Part shown: in pieces, positions 16,574 through 25,252 of the stretch | Position numbering within the stretch: position 1 is the stretch's first letter | Layout of the letters: the number at the start of each line of letters is the position of its first letter | Assembly: GCA_030615365.1 (NCBI GenBank) | Contig: JAUWZM010000028.1 | Span: 1-30,513 of the forward strand | Length of the DNA stretch: 30,513 nucleotides | Source of the DNA: Candidatus Aerophobota bacterium | Lineage (GTDB): Bacteria > Aerophobota > Aerophobia > Aerophobales > B3-G15 | Direction of reading: 5' to 3' | The notes under the pieces: model-generated | The model's database searches: none | Seen by the model: only the letters and a program-made list of their open reading frames with translations | What the model was told of the DNA's origin: nothing | Made by a program: the position numbers and the translations under genes

Positions 16574-17683
16574 TTATTTTACCAGAGATAGAAACAACTC
16601 CTCATAATTCTTGATAAACTGATCCACTGTAAAGCGTGCTTTTACAACCTCCTCTCCTCTGTCTTTGAATTCTGAGCAAAGTTTCTCATTTTGGAGTAAT
16701 AAGAGAATCGCAGAAGATAAGGCCCTGGGCTCTCTTGGTGGGACTACCATCCCATTTTTAATATGCTCTACAATGTCACTTGGACTTCCTGCGTAATTTG
16801 TGGTAATAATTGGGACACGTAAAACCATAGATTCCAACAGAGTTACCGGAAGCCCTTCCGAAATCGAGGCTAAAACAAATAAATCGGCCCTACTTATAAA
16901 CTTGTAAGGATTGAGCTGGAGACCTACAAAATCCACAGAATCCTGAAGAGAATATTGACGAACAAGCTGAATTAGGTATTTCTTATAGCTACCGCCTCCT
17001 ACAATTAATAATCTTGCTTTTTTCTCTTTATTTACTATGTACATAGCTTTTATAATATCTTCAAACCCTTTTCCTCTTTCAAGACGACCCACAGAAATAA
17101 TAACAGGTATGCTTCTGGGTTCCTTTAGCCATGGATGATTAACATCTTCCTTTGACAGGGAAATTATTTCGTTAACATCAACACAGTTAGGAATAACCTT
17201 GATAGGGATGTCAATAAGATATCCATTTGAAAGTCCCGATGCGACACCCTTAGAAACACAGACTATTACTTTTGAGCGGTTTAGAATTAGACTATGCAGC
17301 CTATATAATCTTCCCCTTTTTACATAACCAGGAAGACTTGCAACTACTAAAGGTGTCTTACTCATTATGCTAGCTATAACTGCTGATGAATTGGTCTTTC
17401 CATGCACACTGAATATTAAATCTGGCTGATATTTTTTAATTACCTTTGATAGCCATAAAGAGAACGTAGGAATATTATATTGACCGAAAGGATGACCATA
17501 TGCAAACACTTCAACATCATCAGGGACATCTTCGAGTAAATCACCAACTCCTTCACAAAGAGCCAAGAATGGCTTAAACTGTTTTCTATCAAGTCCCTTT
17601 AGTAAATATATCAGTTGTCTTTCAACACCACCTATCTTAAGATGTACGTTAATAAACAAAATTTTGGTACTTCGATTTAGCAT
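16574..17683 (-). CDS. Glycosyltransferase family 4
   Basis: This 369-residue retaining glycosyltransferase has the acceptor-domain opening ILFINVHLKIGGVERQLIYL (Gly-Gly-Val-Glu-Arg is typical), the donor-domain opening IISVGRLERGKGF, and the E-x7-E donor site in SEGLPVTLLESMVLRVP. It has no membrane segment and likely acts on the cytoplasmic face. It lies 44 bases upstream of the polymerase-like gene and 17 bases downstream of the GT2 gene. No oddities are seen. The sugar is unknown. Confidence 0.95.
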   Translation of the reverse strand: MLNRSTKILFINVHLKIGGVERQLIYLLKGLDRKQFKPFLALCEGVGDLLEDVPDDVEVFAYGHPFGQYNIPTFSLWLSKVIKKYQPDLIFSVHGKTNSSAVIASIMSKTPLVVASLPGYVKRGRLYRLHSLILNRSKVIVCVSKGVASGLSNGYLIDIPIKVIPNCVDVNEIISLSKEDVNHPWLKEPRSIPVIISVGRLERGKGFEDIIKAMYIVNKEKKARLLIVGGGSYKKYLIQLVRQYSLQDSVDFVGLQLNPYKFISRADLFVLASISEGLPVTLLESMVLRVPIITTNYAGSPSDIVEHIKNGMVVPPREPRALSSAILLLLQNEKLCSEFKDRGEEVVKARFTVDQFIKNYEELFLSLVK

Positions 17684-17700
17684 CAGACCGAAAGCCGTGT

Positions 17701-18738
17701 CTAATCAAATCTCTTTTTGTTAGTTTTTATTCTTGCAAACAGTCTTTGCAATAGAAAATTGCATTTCTTCTTGAACGCTCTTAAGACATTAGTTATTGTG
17801 AGAGGCAAATAAGTTAAGCACAGGAAGATATACGGCTTAACCCGTAAAGGATAATATCTTATAGAGGTCAAAAAATGTTTTCTTCCTTCGTTTCGCTTTC
17901 CTTGAGACATAGAGACAATTCCATATGAACAAAAATGTGAGGCAAAAATTTTCTTCACATCTCTTTTTGAACTCACTTCATTAAATTTCACGTCCATAAA
18001 CCTTAATTTCTTAATTTCTTCTTCAATATTTTCATCTAATCCAGCCCTTCTTTTCTTAGCTAATCGACGCGCTAAGTCAGCGTATCTATTTTGCTCCCTA
18101 TATCTATTAATTGTAATTCCCTGCTCGACCACTCTCCACTGGTGTAAAGCCTCTTCCAAATTACGTACCTTACAACATTCTGCTATACGAAGAAACAAAT
18201 CATAATCTTGGGCCAGCTTAAATTCTTCTCTGTAGTAACCCACCTTTTTCAATACTTCTGTCCTAACCATAATTGAGCTATGAGCAAAGCAATTTCCTTT
18301 GAGTAATTTCTCCTGTATCATTTCGTCTTCGATTGGGACTGGTATAACACTTAGGATCTTGTCATTTTTGTCTATGTGGTAGTACATTGTACCAACAAGT
18401 CCAACATCTTCATGGTTATCAAGAAAAGCAACTTCTAACTCAAGACGTCTAGGAAGAGATATATCATCCGCGTCCATTCTGGCAATATATTCTCCCCGAG
18501 ATAGCTTGATAGCCTTATTTAGCGACTTTGTTAGGTCTATGTTTTTCTGATTTGCTATAACTATTCTTTGATCATTATAACCGGCTATTATTTCTGGTGT
18601 TTTATCTGTTGAGCCATCATTGATAATCAAGAATTCAAAATCCTTAAAAGTTTGATTTAAGATGCTATCAATTGCTTCACGAAGGCATTTTTCGCCGTTA
18701 TAAACAGCCATTACGACTGTAACTTTTGGGGGGTTCAT
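17701..18738 (-). CDS. Glycosyltransferase family 2 with a C-terminal helical tail module
   Basis: This inverting GT-A enzyme has the opening VTVVMAVYNGEKCLREAIDS (6-25), LIINDGSTD (37-45) and the metal-binding ARMDADD (Asp89-Asp91), then a Gly-Arg-rich acceptor region with QDYDLFLRI. Residues from about 270 form a TPR-like tail (GKRNEGRKHFLTSIRYYPLR, then PYIFLCLTYLPL). This tail is also found at the C terminus of the methyltransferase at 21164. The gene overlaps the end of the upstream methyltransferase by 41 bases. It probably adds a sugar to the lipid-linked repeat unit; donor unknown. Confidence 0.95.
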   Translation of the reverse strand: MNPPKVTVVMAVYNGEKCLREAIDSILNQTFKDFEFLIINDGSTDKTPEIIAGYNDQRIVIANQKNIDLTKSLNKAIKLSRGEYIARMDADDISLPRRLELEVAFLDNHEDVGLVGTMYYHIDKNDKILSVIPVPIEDEMIQEKLLKGNCFAHSSIMVRTEVLKKVGYYREEFKLAQDYDLFLRIAECCKVRNLEEALHQWRVVEQGITINRYREQNRYADLARRLAKKRRAGLDENIEEEIKKLRFMDVKFNEVSSKRDVKKIFASHFCSYGIVSMSQGKRNEGRKHFLTSIRYYPLRVKPYIFLCLTYLPLTITNVLRAFKKKCNFLLQRLFARIKTNKKRFD

Positions 18739-19519
18739 GTTTTGGTTTCCTTGCGATCCCGATCATAGATGCAGCATTAGGTAGACGGCGGAATAAAAGA
18801 TAATCCAAATGAGCTAGGAAAAGCAAAATTTTTCCGAGTTTAATCCGCCGAGGTGTTCTAAGCCACATTTGGTAAGCTATGGTGCCAAAAAAGTGAGATC
18901 TAAAATTAAAACTAACTTGTTCATAGCCGATATTCTTCAATATAGACAATATTTCATTTGTTTTTAATCTTCGCAAATGAGCTGAATCCTCCCAAGCGAA
19001 TCTGCGAAAACCTTCTTGAGTCACTTGAATCTTCCCCATTAATATGCCTCTAAACCATTCTAAGGAATAAGGGTTCCCGCAAGGAGTTGTCCAAATAAAA
19101 AAACCGCCGGGAGACAATGGTCTGTAGATGTCTTCAAGATAAGCAAAAAGCTCCTCAACATGCTCTATTACTTCCACGCTGAGAATTAAATCAAAATACC
19201 TATCCTTCAAGTTTATTGCATTATTTTTCTCAATTAACGAGATACGTGGTTTCATCTCTGGATATTTTTTAAGGGTTAGATTTATTGCTTCCTTAGATAT
19301 CTCTGCCGCGTAAAGTTCAGCGTTTGGAAATAGATCCCACCACACAGAGAAGTACCCGCCCTGACCACATCCGTAGTCTAAAATTCTCCGGGGCTTTAAA
19401 GAGACAATTCTATTATGGACGGAGTTTTTTAAAGAAATAACACGATCAGCCTCAGCAAGGTCTGAAAAATCAGCCATATAGCCTGCTTTATACCGCTGAT
19501 CATAAATTGTTTTGTTCAT
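18698..19519 (-). CDS. Class I SAM-dependent methyltransferase
   Basis: This 273-residue protein has motif I RILDYGCGQGG (45-55), the strand-2 acidic residue region LYAAEIS and DLILSVEVIEHVEE (motif post-II). The C-terminal third (LRTPRRIKLGKILLFLAHLDYLLFRRLP) is basic and amphipathic and could contact the membrane. The last 14 codons run into the start of the GT2 gene (41-base overlap), so the two are co-translated. It likely methylates a sugar or a lipid-linked intermediate. The specific target cannot be read from the sequence. Confidence 0.92.
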   Translation of the reverse strand: MNKTIYDQRYKAGYMADFSDLAEADRVISLKNSVHNRIVSLKPRRILDYGCGQGGYFSVWWDLFPNAELYAAEISKEAINLTLKKYPEMKPRISLIEKNNAINLKDRYFDLILSVEVIEHVEELFAYLEDIYRPLSPGGFFIWTTPCGNPYSLEWFRGILMGKIQVTQEGFRRFAWEDSAHLRRLKTNEILSILKNIGYEQVSFNFRSHFFGTIAYQMWLRTPRRIKLGKILLFLAHLDYLLFRRLPNAASMIGIARKPKHEPPKSYSRNGCL

Positions 19520-19582
19520 AATACGACCTCATAGAGATTACTAACGGCCATTAGGACAGTGACTTTTGACATTTCTACATTA

Positions 19583-20950
19583 TTAGGTATTTCTCTTTAG
19601 TATCGGTATTAGCCGTTTTACTTTCCTTTTACCAATGTTTATCATCTTCTTGACTCTGTTCTTAAAAATATTAAAACTATATTGATTCTTCAATAACTTT
19701 TCATCAAGGCTTGTTCTCTGTTTAAATTCGTAATCTACAAGACATTCACTATCCATACCATAAAAAAACTTTGCCTTTACATCATATCCAGGTAAATATA
19801 ACAATCCTAAATCATCAATATATTCATAAAGATTGTTCTCTAAAACATACTTATATAAGAAACTATTCGGAATCCCCACAAAAACATTAAATCCATATTT
19901 ATGTGGTTTTAATTTATCCATCAATCTTTTAGTAAGTAAATAATCCTCAAAAGTCTCTCCGGGCACGCCCACAATAAGGCTACAATATGTTCTAATCTTA
20001 TATTTTTTACACCAATTAATAGTTCTTTCTATTTGCTCTACAGTAATTTTTTTGTTTAATCTATCCAAAACTCTTTGACTGCCACTTTCAACTCCTAAAT
20101 AAAAAGCTCTGCATCCCGCACCACTCATTAATTTAACCAACTCTTCGGACATATTATCTACTCTTGTCTCACAAGCCCAGTGAATATTAATATTCCTTTT
20201 AATTAACTTTTCACAAAATTCCTCTGTTCTTTTTAAATTCAAAGTAAAATTATCCTCTCTAAAATATATGCCCTTCGCACCAAAATTTCTTATTAAATAT
20301 TCAATCTCAGAAATAATTCTATCTGCGCTGTAGTAAGTATATTGCTTGCCCCATATAGAACCTACAGAGCAAAAAGAGCAGTTAAACGGACAGCCCCTAC
20401 TTGTATTCATGGTAAAAACAGGCTTTATATCCATCCAGGGGCAAGAATAGTTATAACGCAGCTTGTTAAAAATATCCCAAGGGGAGAATGGGAGTGAGTC
20501 TAAATCTTTTATTCTACCTTCTCTCACGATTCTTTTATTTACTTTACCGTTAATTATTTCTAAGATTGCTCTTTCCCCCTCTCCCTGAACAATATACTCC
20601 ACAAATTCTGGGATGGTCCCAAGGGCTACAGAGGTATGAGGTCCTCCTACAATTATTTTACCATTCCACAATTTTCTTTTTCGCAGATTTCCAATCTCAT
20701 TAAACATTCTCAAAGTGTCTCGATAACAGATAGTGTTCGCATAAATACCAACAAAATCAATATTGTTTTTTTGTAAATAACCTTCTTCAATGAAATTTGA
20801 TGGAGTTAAATAATTATCAATAAAAAATATTTTATGCCCTTCATTTCTTGTCACGGACATAAGGGACCCCAACCCTAATGGTGGTCTTTTCTCAGTTGTA
20901 AAGAAAGGACTCATTTTCGGTGTTGCTGATGTGGTAAAGAGTATGTTCAT
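19583..20950 (-). CDS. B12-binding-domain radical SAM protein
   Basis: This is the second protein of the same broad class in the locus (455 residues). The N-terminal cobalamin-binding-like domain shows PLGLGSLMSV, IVGGPHTSVA and VQGEGERAIL. The barrel has RGCPFNCSFC with Cys187, Cys191 and Cys194 for the 4Fe-4S cluster, followed by YLGVESGSQRVL. It is clearly diverged from the enzyme at 9488 rather than a recent duplicate. A DxHxxG motif is not evident. It sits between methyltransferase genes, so a shared modification step is possible. The reaction is unknown. Confidence 0.92.
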   Translation of the reverse strand: MNILFTTSATPKMSPFFTTEKRPPLGLGSLMSVTRNEGHKIFFIDNYLTPSNFIEEGYLQKNNIDFVGIYANTICYRDTLRMFNEIGNLRKRKLWNGKIIVGGPHTSVALGTIPEFVEYIVQGEGERAILEIINGKVNKRIVREGRIKDLDSLPFSPWDIFNKLRYNYSCPWMDIKPVFTMNTSRGCPFNCSFCSVGSIWGKQYTYYSADRIISEIEYLIRNFGAKGIYFREDNFTLNLKRTEEFCEKLIKRNINIHWACETRVDNMSEELVKLMSGAGCRAFYLGVESGSQRVLDRLNKKITVEQIERTINWCKKYKIRTYCSLIVGVPGETFEDYLLTKRLMDKLKPHKYGFNVFVGIPNSFLYKYVLENNLYEYIDDLGLLYLPGYDVKAKFFYGMDSECLVDYEFKQRTSLDEKLLKNQYSFNIFKNRVKKMINIGKRKVKRLIPILKRNT

Positions 20951-20954
20951 GTAT

Positions 20955-21110
20955 CTATTTACCTCTATCTCCTAAAGATAAAATTAATAAGCTTTTCAAA
21001 GGCATATTGAGAAGTTCTCGAGTAAAAAAGTGCGAAACAGGAGCTATTATAATTGCATTACTCGTTTCACTTAACTTACAGGTTCCATGTTTTGAATCTG
21101 TCATCCGCAT
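20955..21110 (-). other. Unassigned small open frame or gene remnant
   Basis: Between the methyltransferase at 21164 and the radical SAM gene there is a frame from ATG 21110 to TAG 20955 (51 codons). It contains SNAIIIAPVSHFFTRELLNM and ends four bases before the radical SAM start. A different frame just upstream is also protein-like (SSAMVRIYADDRFKTW), which suggests a frameshifted remnant. No ribosome site is obvious. I do not recognise it. Confidence 0.3.
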
Positions 21111-21163
21111 AGATTCTAACCATCGCAGAACTTTTTTTGATGGCTATTCCATTGACTTCGTTT

Positions 21164-22051
21164 TTATTCGTTCTCATTGACCTTTTTTGTCAGCTTGTGT
21201 TTAATCTTCCTTGCTTTGTTTATTAATTCTAGGGGCAAAAAGGTCAAACAGACGTAAATATAAGCCTTAAGATCGAAAATATTAAGTTTAATAGTTTTTA
21301 AAAAATATTTTCTTGCTTTCCTTAAATCACCTTTAACAAATTTTGAAGCAGCATAGATAAAGTGGTACTTCCCCTTTTTATAGGCATATTTTTTGTTAAT
21401 TTTGTATCTCTCAGATAGTAACTGTTTCACTTGATAGTTATCCATTATTTTCTTATGCACTCGTTCATCATTTGTAGCAAAGAAAAGGAAATATGAGCAT
21501 TCATAATTAAATTTTTCCAAAATTAAAAACTTGGTGAAAATCGCTTGCAACTGGTTTTGAAGATTTTCCTTAGTATACGGACATAAATGATACGGGTTTA
21601 TCTCCTTATAGATTAAGGCTTGTTCCTCATCTTCGCAAACAGGAGTAGTCCCAACTAATAACCCATCAGGCTTTAAGACACACCGAATCTCTTCTAAATA
21701 TCTTTTACCATCTCTATAAGAAAAATGCTCTATGGATTCAAGTGCCGTTGTTATGTCAAATTGATTATGTGAAAACCTCAATCTTGATACATTCATAACA
21801 TTAAAAACTAAATTTTCTCTTCTATAATGATTCTTAGCATATTGAATTGCCTCAGGAGAAATGTCCACTCCATAAACTTCCTTCGCATCTTTGGAAAATT
21901 TGTAAGTTCCCCAACCAACGCCGCAACAAGTATCTAATACAACCTTATTTTTAACGAATTGTTGAACAAAGTTGTGTCGCTCAAGCATAATTTTATAATG
22001 CGAAGACCTTCTATAATTTTCGTCGTATGGCAATGCTCTCTCAACCGCCAT
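21164..22051 (-). CDS. Class I SAM-dependent methyltransferase with a GT2-type C-terminal tail
   Basis: Residues 1-205 form a class I methyltransferase: VLDTCCGVGWG (38-48; TCC replaces the common xGC), VYGVDISPEAI, and ALESIEHFSY. The start MAVERALPYDENYR is typical for this family. From about residue 228 follows a helical tail (GDLRKARKYFLKTIKLNIFD, then AYIYVCLTFLPL) that closely parallels the end of the GT2 at 17701. Such tails are common in GT2 proteins but unusual on a methyltransferase, so domain shuffling within the locus is likely. It starts four bases after the next methyltransferase gene. The target is unknown. Confidence 0.9.
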   Translation of the reverse strand: MAVERALPYDENYRRSSHYKIMLERHNFVQQFVKNKVVLDTCCGVGWGTYKFSKDAKEVYGVDISPEAIQYAKNHYRRENLVFNVMNVSRLRFSHNQFDITTALESIEHFSYRDGKRYLEEIRCVLKPDGLLVGTTPVCEDEEQALIYKEINPYHLCPYTKENLQNQLQAIFTKFLILEKFNYECSYFLFFATNDERVHKKIMDNYQVKQLLSERYKINKKYAYKKGKYHFIYAASKFVKGDLRKARKYFLKTIKLNIFDLKAYIYVCLTFLPLELINKARKIKHKLTKKVNENE

Positions 22052-22055
22052 AATT

Positions 22056-22742
22056 TTACGTTCCCTTTTGTTCTAATCGTTTTGCAATTAAGGTATACCC
22101 TGTTGTATCAAGATTCCAAGTATGAATCTTTTCAAATATAAAACAAAGAAGTTGTACCCCAGCAATCAATATATGTGCCACTTTCCTACAGAATTTAGTT
22201 TTTGGAAGAGTTAAATGAATGTAGAAACTTATTAGATATCCGATGGCTATCCAAATTCCACCATGCGGGCTTAAATGTATAACCTTAAAACCATTTTCTC
22301 CTGCCAAATATGATAGACCATATTTCGTAAAGCGATAATAATCGTGGGGTTCTCCATGGATACGGGCAGTTTGAGGGGCGGTAAGCATCAGATATCCTCC
22401 TGGCTTTATCACTCGGCCTATCTCACCCATCATTTTGGAAGGTTCGGGAACATGTTCCAGTACTTGTGTTGATAAAACTGTATCAAAACTCCTATCGCGG
22501 AAGGGAATTTCTAAAGCAGAACCATATACATCAATTTCTTTATATAATGATGGGAGGTCCAGTCCTATATAAATTTCTACTTTATCTTTCAAAATGGACA
22601 AATAGGGTTTAGACCCGCAACCTACATCTAACAATTGACCTTTTGCATAACTGCTAAACAATTTCAAATTATTTATTATCGGTTCAGTAACCAATTTTGC
22701 TGCATCGAACCACGATAATCTTGTCTCCTCCATTTTACCCAC
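22056..22742 (-). CDS. Class I SAM-dependent methyltransferase (Methyltransf_11-like)
   Basis: This 228-residue protein has LLDVGCGSKPYLSIL (motif I from 37), YIGLDLP (strand 2), VLSTQVLEHVPEP (motif II/III) and MLTAPQTARIHGEPHDYYRFT, a combination typical of methyltransferases in O-antigen and capsule loci. It begins right after the flippase stop (one base apart), so translation is coupled to that gene. No defect is visible. Its likely substrate is a glycan or its lipid carrier intermediate; this is inference from context. Confidence 0.92.
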   Translation of the reverse strand: MGKMEETRLSWFDAAKLVTEPIINNLKLFSSYAKGQLLDVGCGSKPYLSILKDKVEIYIGLDLPSLYKEIDVYGSALEIPFRDRSFDTVLSTQVLEHVPEPSKMMGEIGRVIKPGGYLMLTAPQTARIHGEPHDYYRFTKYGLSYLAGENGFKVIHLSPHGGIWIAIGYLISFYIHLTLPKTKFCRKVAHILIAGVQLLCFIFEKIHTWNLDTTGYTLIAKRLEQKGT

Positions 22743-22743
22743 C

Positions 22744-24240
22744 TTATCTTATTATCATGGATCTCAGCAGTGCGATATCGTTTTTTTTGATTCCTCCCAT
22801 AAATAACATTAAAATTAGATAAACACTCACGCCAAAAAGAATGATTAAGAGTAGAGAAGCTAGATTAGAGATGTTTATAAAAGAACTGTAAACTTTTAGC
22901 ATTCCTAACATCAATAAAGAAGAAATCAAAGATCTTTTGAATTCTACTTTCAAAGATAAACCAAGCTTATTCTTAATGATAAAAGTAACGACAATAATGC
23001 AGACAATACTATGAACCACTGCAGTGACTATTACTGCTCCTAAGGCTCCATATTTTGGCACTAATAACAGATCAAGAATCACATTTGCAATTGCGCCATA
23101 ACATGTTAATCTTGCCACAATTTTAGCAAATCCAGCTGGGGTTAGAAAGCCACCCGAACAAATAGTACCAACCGCTTTAAATATAATAAGAAAGGAAAGG
23201 ATCTGGAGCATAATTATAGACGCTTCGTAGCGTGGCAATACAATTCTCATAAAAGGACGAGCGATGAAGCACAGACCAAATGCTGCGGGAAGAGCATAAG
23301 TTAATGCTAATCGCTGTGAATTCTCAAAGATTTTTTGCAGAGATAAATGATCGCCTTGAACATAGTGAGTAGTTACTATTGGCGCGAGAGCAAAAACAAG
23401 TGATCCTGTAAAAGCCAATGGCATCGCATAGATTGCGTTGGCAATATTATAGTATCCCACTTCTGCAGAATTTTTAAAATAACCAATTACCAAGATATCA
23501 ATCCTGGTATAAGAAAAAAAAGCAATAGCACTGATCGCTAATGGGATACTATACTTTAGAATAGTTTTAACGGTGGAGTCTTTTGATGCAGGCAATTTCC
23601 TAAAAAATTGAAAGTAAATTATAATATTAGAGGTTACAGCAGCTGAAGCAAAACCAATGACCGTTCCCCATATAGCTCCAGCGGCACGATATCCCATTAA
23701 GAAAACAAAAATAAAAATAGAAATAAATTTTACTCCGTTAAGTATTATCTTATTGAAAGTAAAAAACTCTAATCTTTGGAGTCCTTGGAATACTACTTCT
23801 GTAAAATTTACAGTGCTGAGAGCTAAAATTATAAGCGACGCTATTTTCAATAGAGATGCCAATTGAGGAGCATGCATAGCCCTTGCAATAAAATCAGACG
23901 TAAAGAAACCAAATAAAGAAACTGGTATAGCAAATGCAATATTTAAAATAAAACTATCCTTGATAAGGGATCTAACCTCTCCTCTTTTGACTGCTGAATA
24001 CTCGGCAATATATTTGCCTGTAGAAGTAGAAATACCAGGGTTGGCAAGGAGTTGAAACATAGCAACAACACTTAAAGTTAGAGCAATTAAACCATATTCT
24101 GAAGGACCCAACCATCTTGCCAGAAATATTCCAATGACAAATATAAAAACATACTCGATAACTCTGCCTACGAAAACAAAACCAACTCCGCGAAAGAATC
24201 TCTTAGAAGTATCTATAATAGTAGTTCCTATTGTAAGATA
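22744..24240 (-). CDS. Polysaccharide flippase (Wzx/PST type), lacking a normal start codon
   Basis: This MOP-superfamily exporter moves lipid-linked repeat units across the membrane. It shows around 14 hydrophobic segments and the N-terminal signature LARWLGPSEYGLIALTL. The family signature needs sequence before Leu at 24111, and the frame is open upstream to Tyr at 24240 (KRFFRGVGFVF, then YVFIFVIGIF, a proper first membrane helix). Between the upstream TAA and the TTG at 24111 no ATG, GTG or TTG exists in frame. The frame meets the IS hairpin exactly at 24241, so an element end replaced the first few codons. A start at TTG 24111 would lack the first helix. Function is therefore doubtful unless a rare start or a rescue is used. 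Confidence 0.85.
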   Translation of the reverse strand, partial: YLTIGTTIIDTSKRFFRGVGFVFVGRVIEYVFIFVIGIFLARWLGPSEYGLIALTLSVVAMFQLLANPGISTSTGKYIAEYSAVKRGEVRSLIKDSFILNIAFAIPVSLFGFFTSDFIARAMHAPQLASLLKIASLIILALSTVNFTEVVFQGLQRLEFFTFNKIILNGVKFISIFIFVFLMGYRAAGAIWGTVIGFASAAVTSNIIIYFQFFRKLPASKDSTVKTILKYSIPLAISAIAFFSYTRIDILVIGYFKNSAEVGYYNIANAIYAMPLAFTGSLVFALAPIVTTHYVQGDHLSLQKIFENSQRLALTYALPAAFGLCFIARPFMRIVLPRYEASIIMLQILSFLIIFKAVGTICSGGFLTPAGFAKIVARLTCYGAIANVILDLLLVPKYGALGAVIVTAVVHSIVCIIVVTFIIKNKLGLSLKVEFKRSLISSLLMLGMLKVYSSFINISNLASLLLIILFGVSVYLILMLFMGGIKKNDIALLRSMIIR

Positions 24241-24241
24241 G

Positions 24242-24547
24242 TCAGGGGGCTTTGCCCCCTGAAACCCGCTTGTTGTTTTTTAAGGAAACTCTCATCTTAT
24301 CTAAATCTTCCTCTTCCGAATCTTCCAACTCCACATCTTGTAGATAAATTTCAGTAAGCTCTGTTTGACCAATTTCTGTTAGTTCTACTTCATCTAAGGT
24401 TAATGGCCTACAATTAGGACACTTAATCTGGCTTTCAAACTGAGGCCTATCATCAACTAACTCAAAACTTATCTTGCCTACATCAAAGTCAACAGCCACC
24501 ACCCAAGGGTGGTCGCTTGTTAGTGGGCTTTTTTGACTCCTTAGCAA
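24242..24547 (-). CDS. Unassigned acidic protein of the IS200/IS605 element
   Basis: An open frame of up to 101 codons overlaps the end of the tnpA remnant in a different frame and runs through the right-end hairpin. It has one Cys pair (CPNC) and a run rich in Glu and Asp (DVELEDSEEEDLD). The start is unclear: TTG 24547 gives 101 residues, and GTG codons near 24507 give a shorter product. It might be the C-terminal scrap of a TnpB-like gene or a passenger, but no RuvC or zinc-ribbon motif is recognisable. I cannot name it. Confidence 0.35.
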   Translation of the reverse strand: MLRSQKSPLTSDHPWVVAVDFDVGKISFELVDDRPQFESQIKCPNCRPLTLDEVELTEIGQTELTEIYLQDVELEDSEEEDLDKMRVSLKNNKRVSGGKAP

Positions 24548-24968
24548 AGAGCTCTAACTGCTCTGTGTGGTGCTGGTAATATCTTATATACTTTTTGATC
24601 TCATCTGCGGTGATTTTATCTCCCGATGTTCCAACATAGTATCCTCTTGCTCAGAGCTTTCCCAGCCAAAAGTGTTGTTTCAGCTTGGGAAACTCTTCCA
24701 TGATCTTCCGGGAGGATATACTCTTGAGAATATTTGCCAAACTCGCAGGGGAGTATCTCGGTGGAGCAGAAATAAACAGATGAACATCATCTGTCTGAAT
24801 GCTCATTTCCTCTATCTCAAATTCGTATTGTTTTGTAATCTCAGAAAAGATTTCCTTTAGTCTTTCTTTCATTCCTTCTGGCAAAATAGATTTACGATAC
24901 TTTGGAATCCACACGAGATGATAGTTGATATTATATACCGCATGTGGCGTCGCTTTAACCTTACTCAT
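24489..24968 (-). pseudogene. tnpA: IS200-type TnpA (Y1 transposase), inactivated
   Basis: The frame runs 159 codons from ATG 24968 with one internal TGA at 24651-24653, where relatives have Trp (GKL-W-ARGYYVGTSGD), a one-base TGG to TGA change. The downstream part keeps ARGYYVGTSG, including the catalytic-tyrosine region. The HUH metal-binding motif, normally D-H-x-H, here reads TDDVHLFIS: the first His is Asp (CAT to GAT). Both changes would abolish activity. The N terminus (NINYHLVWIPKYRKSIL) is well preserved, so the decay is not very old. Confidence 0.92.
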
Positions 24969-25074
24969 ACCCTCATTCTAATTGAAAGAGCAACTTAGTC
25001 CAGCTTCGCTGGACACCTTCCTTACCACGCCGTCAAGCGCCATGGCTTGCGGGAGGTATTCTTTAGGGTGTCAA

Positions 25075-25252
25075 CTAGGGTTCAAAGAGCTTAACTTGGC
25101 ACGCTTGAATTTCCGACACGTCTTACGAAACAAAGAATCCCTAAAACCGTAGTCCCTTCTTAAATGCTATCGGAATCAGCAAACACGAATCTCCGTCATA
25201 AGCTTCAAAAAGCCTAAATAATCCAGGGAACCAATGAATAATAAACCCTTAG
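25075..25252. other. Spacer between two IS elements, no gene recognised
   Basis: The minus strand has short open pieces (for example RLFEAYDGDSCLLIPIAFKK ending near 25150, and DVSEIQACQVKLFEP further on) but no start, length or family match. It may be the scrap of an earlier insertion or of the sequence that once joined the dehydrogenase and flippase genes. Confidence 0.3.

Larger units (their letters stand above)
24241..25069 (-). mobile_element. Decayed IS200/IS605-type element
   Basis: The element is read on the minus strand. A left-end hairpin (GTCCAG-CGAAG-CTGGAC, about 25000-25016) precedes tnpA, and the sequence TTGAC (25070-25074), a target class used by this family, sits outside it. 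The right end is a perfect nine-base stem, TCAGGGGGC-TTT-GCCCCCTGA at 24242-24262, which could also act as a terminator before the flippase. The transposase is inactive, so the element could move only with help in trans. Exact ends are inferred. A small inverted repeat at 24498-24513 (ACCACCC-AA-GGGTGGT) lies inside. Confidence 0.65.

Noticed and set aside
24242..24547. Calling the acidic frame a TnpB nuclease
   Set aside because: No RuvC Asp/Glu motif, no zinc-ribbon with two Cys pairs and no NAA segment are present; only one CPNC is visible.
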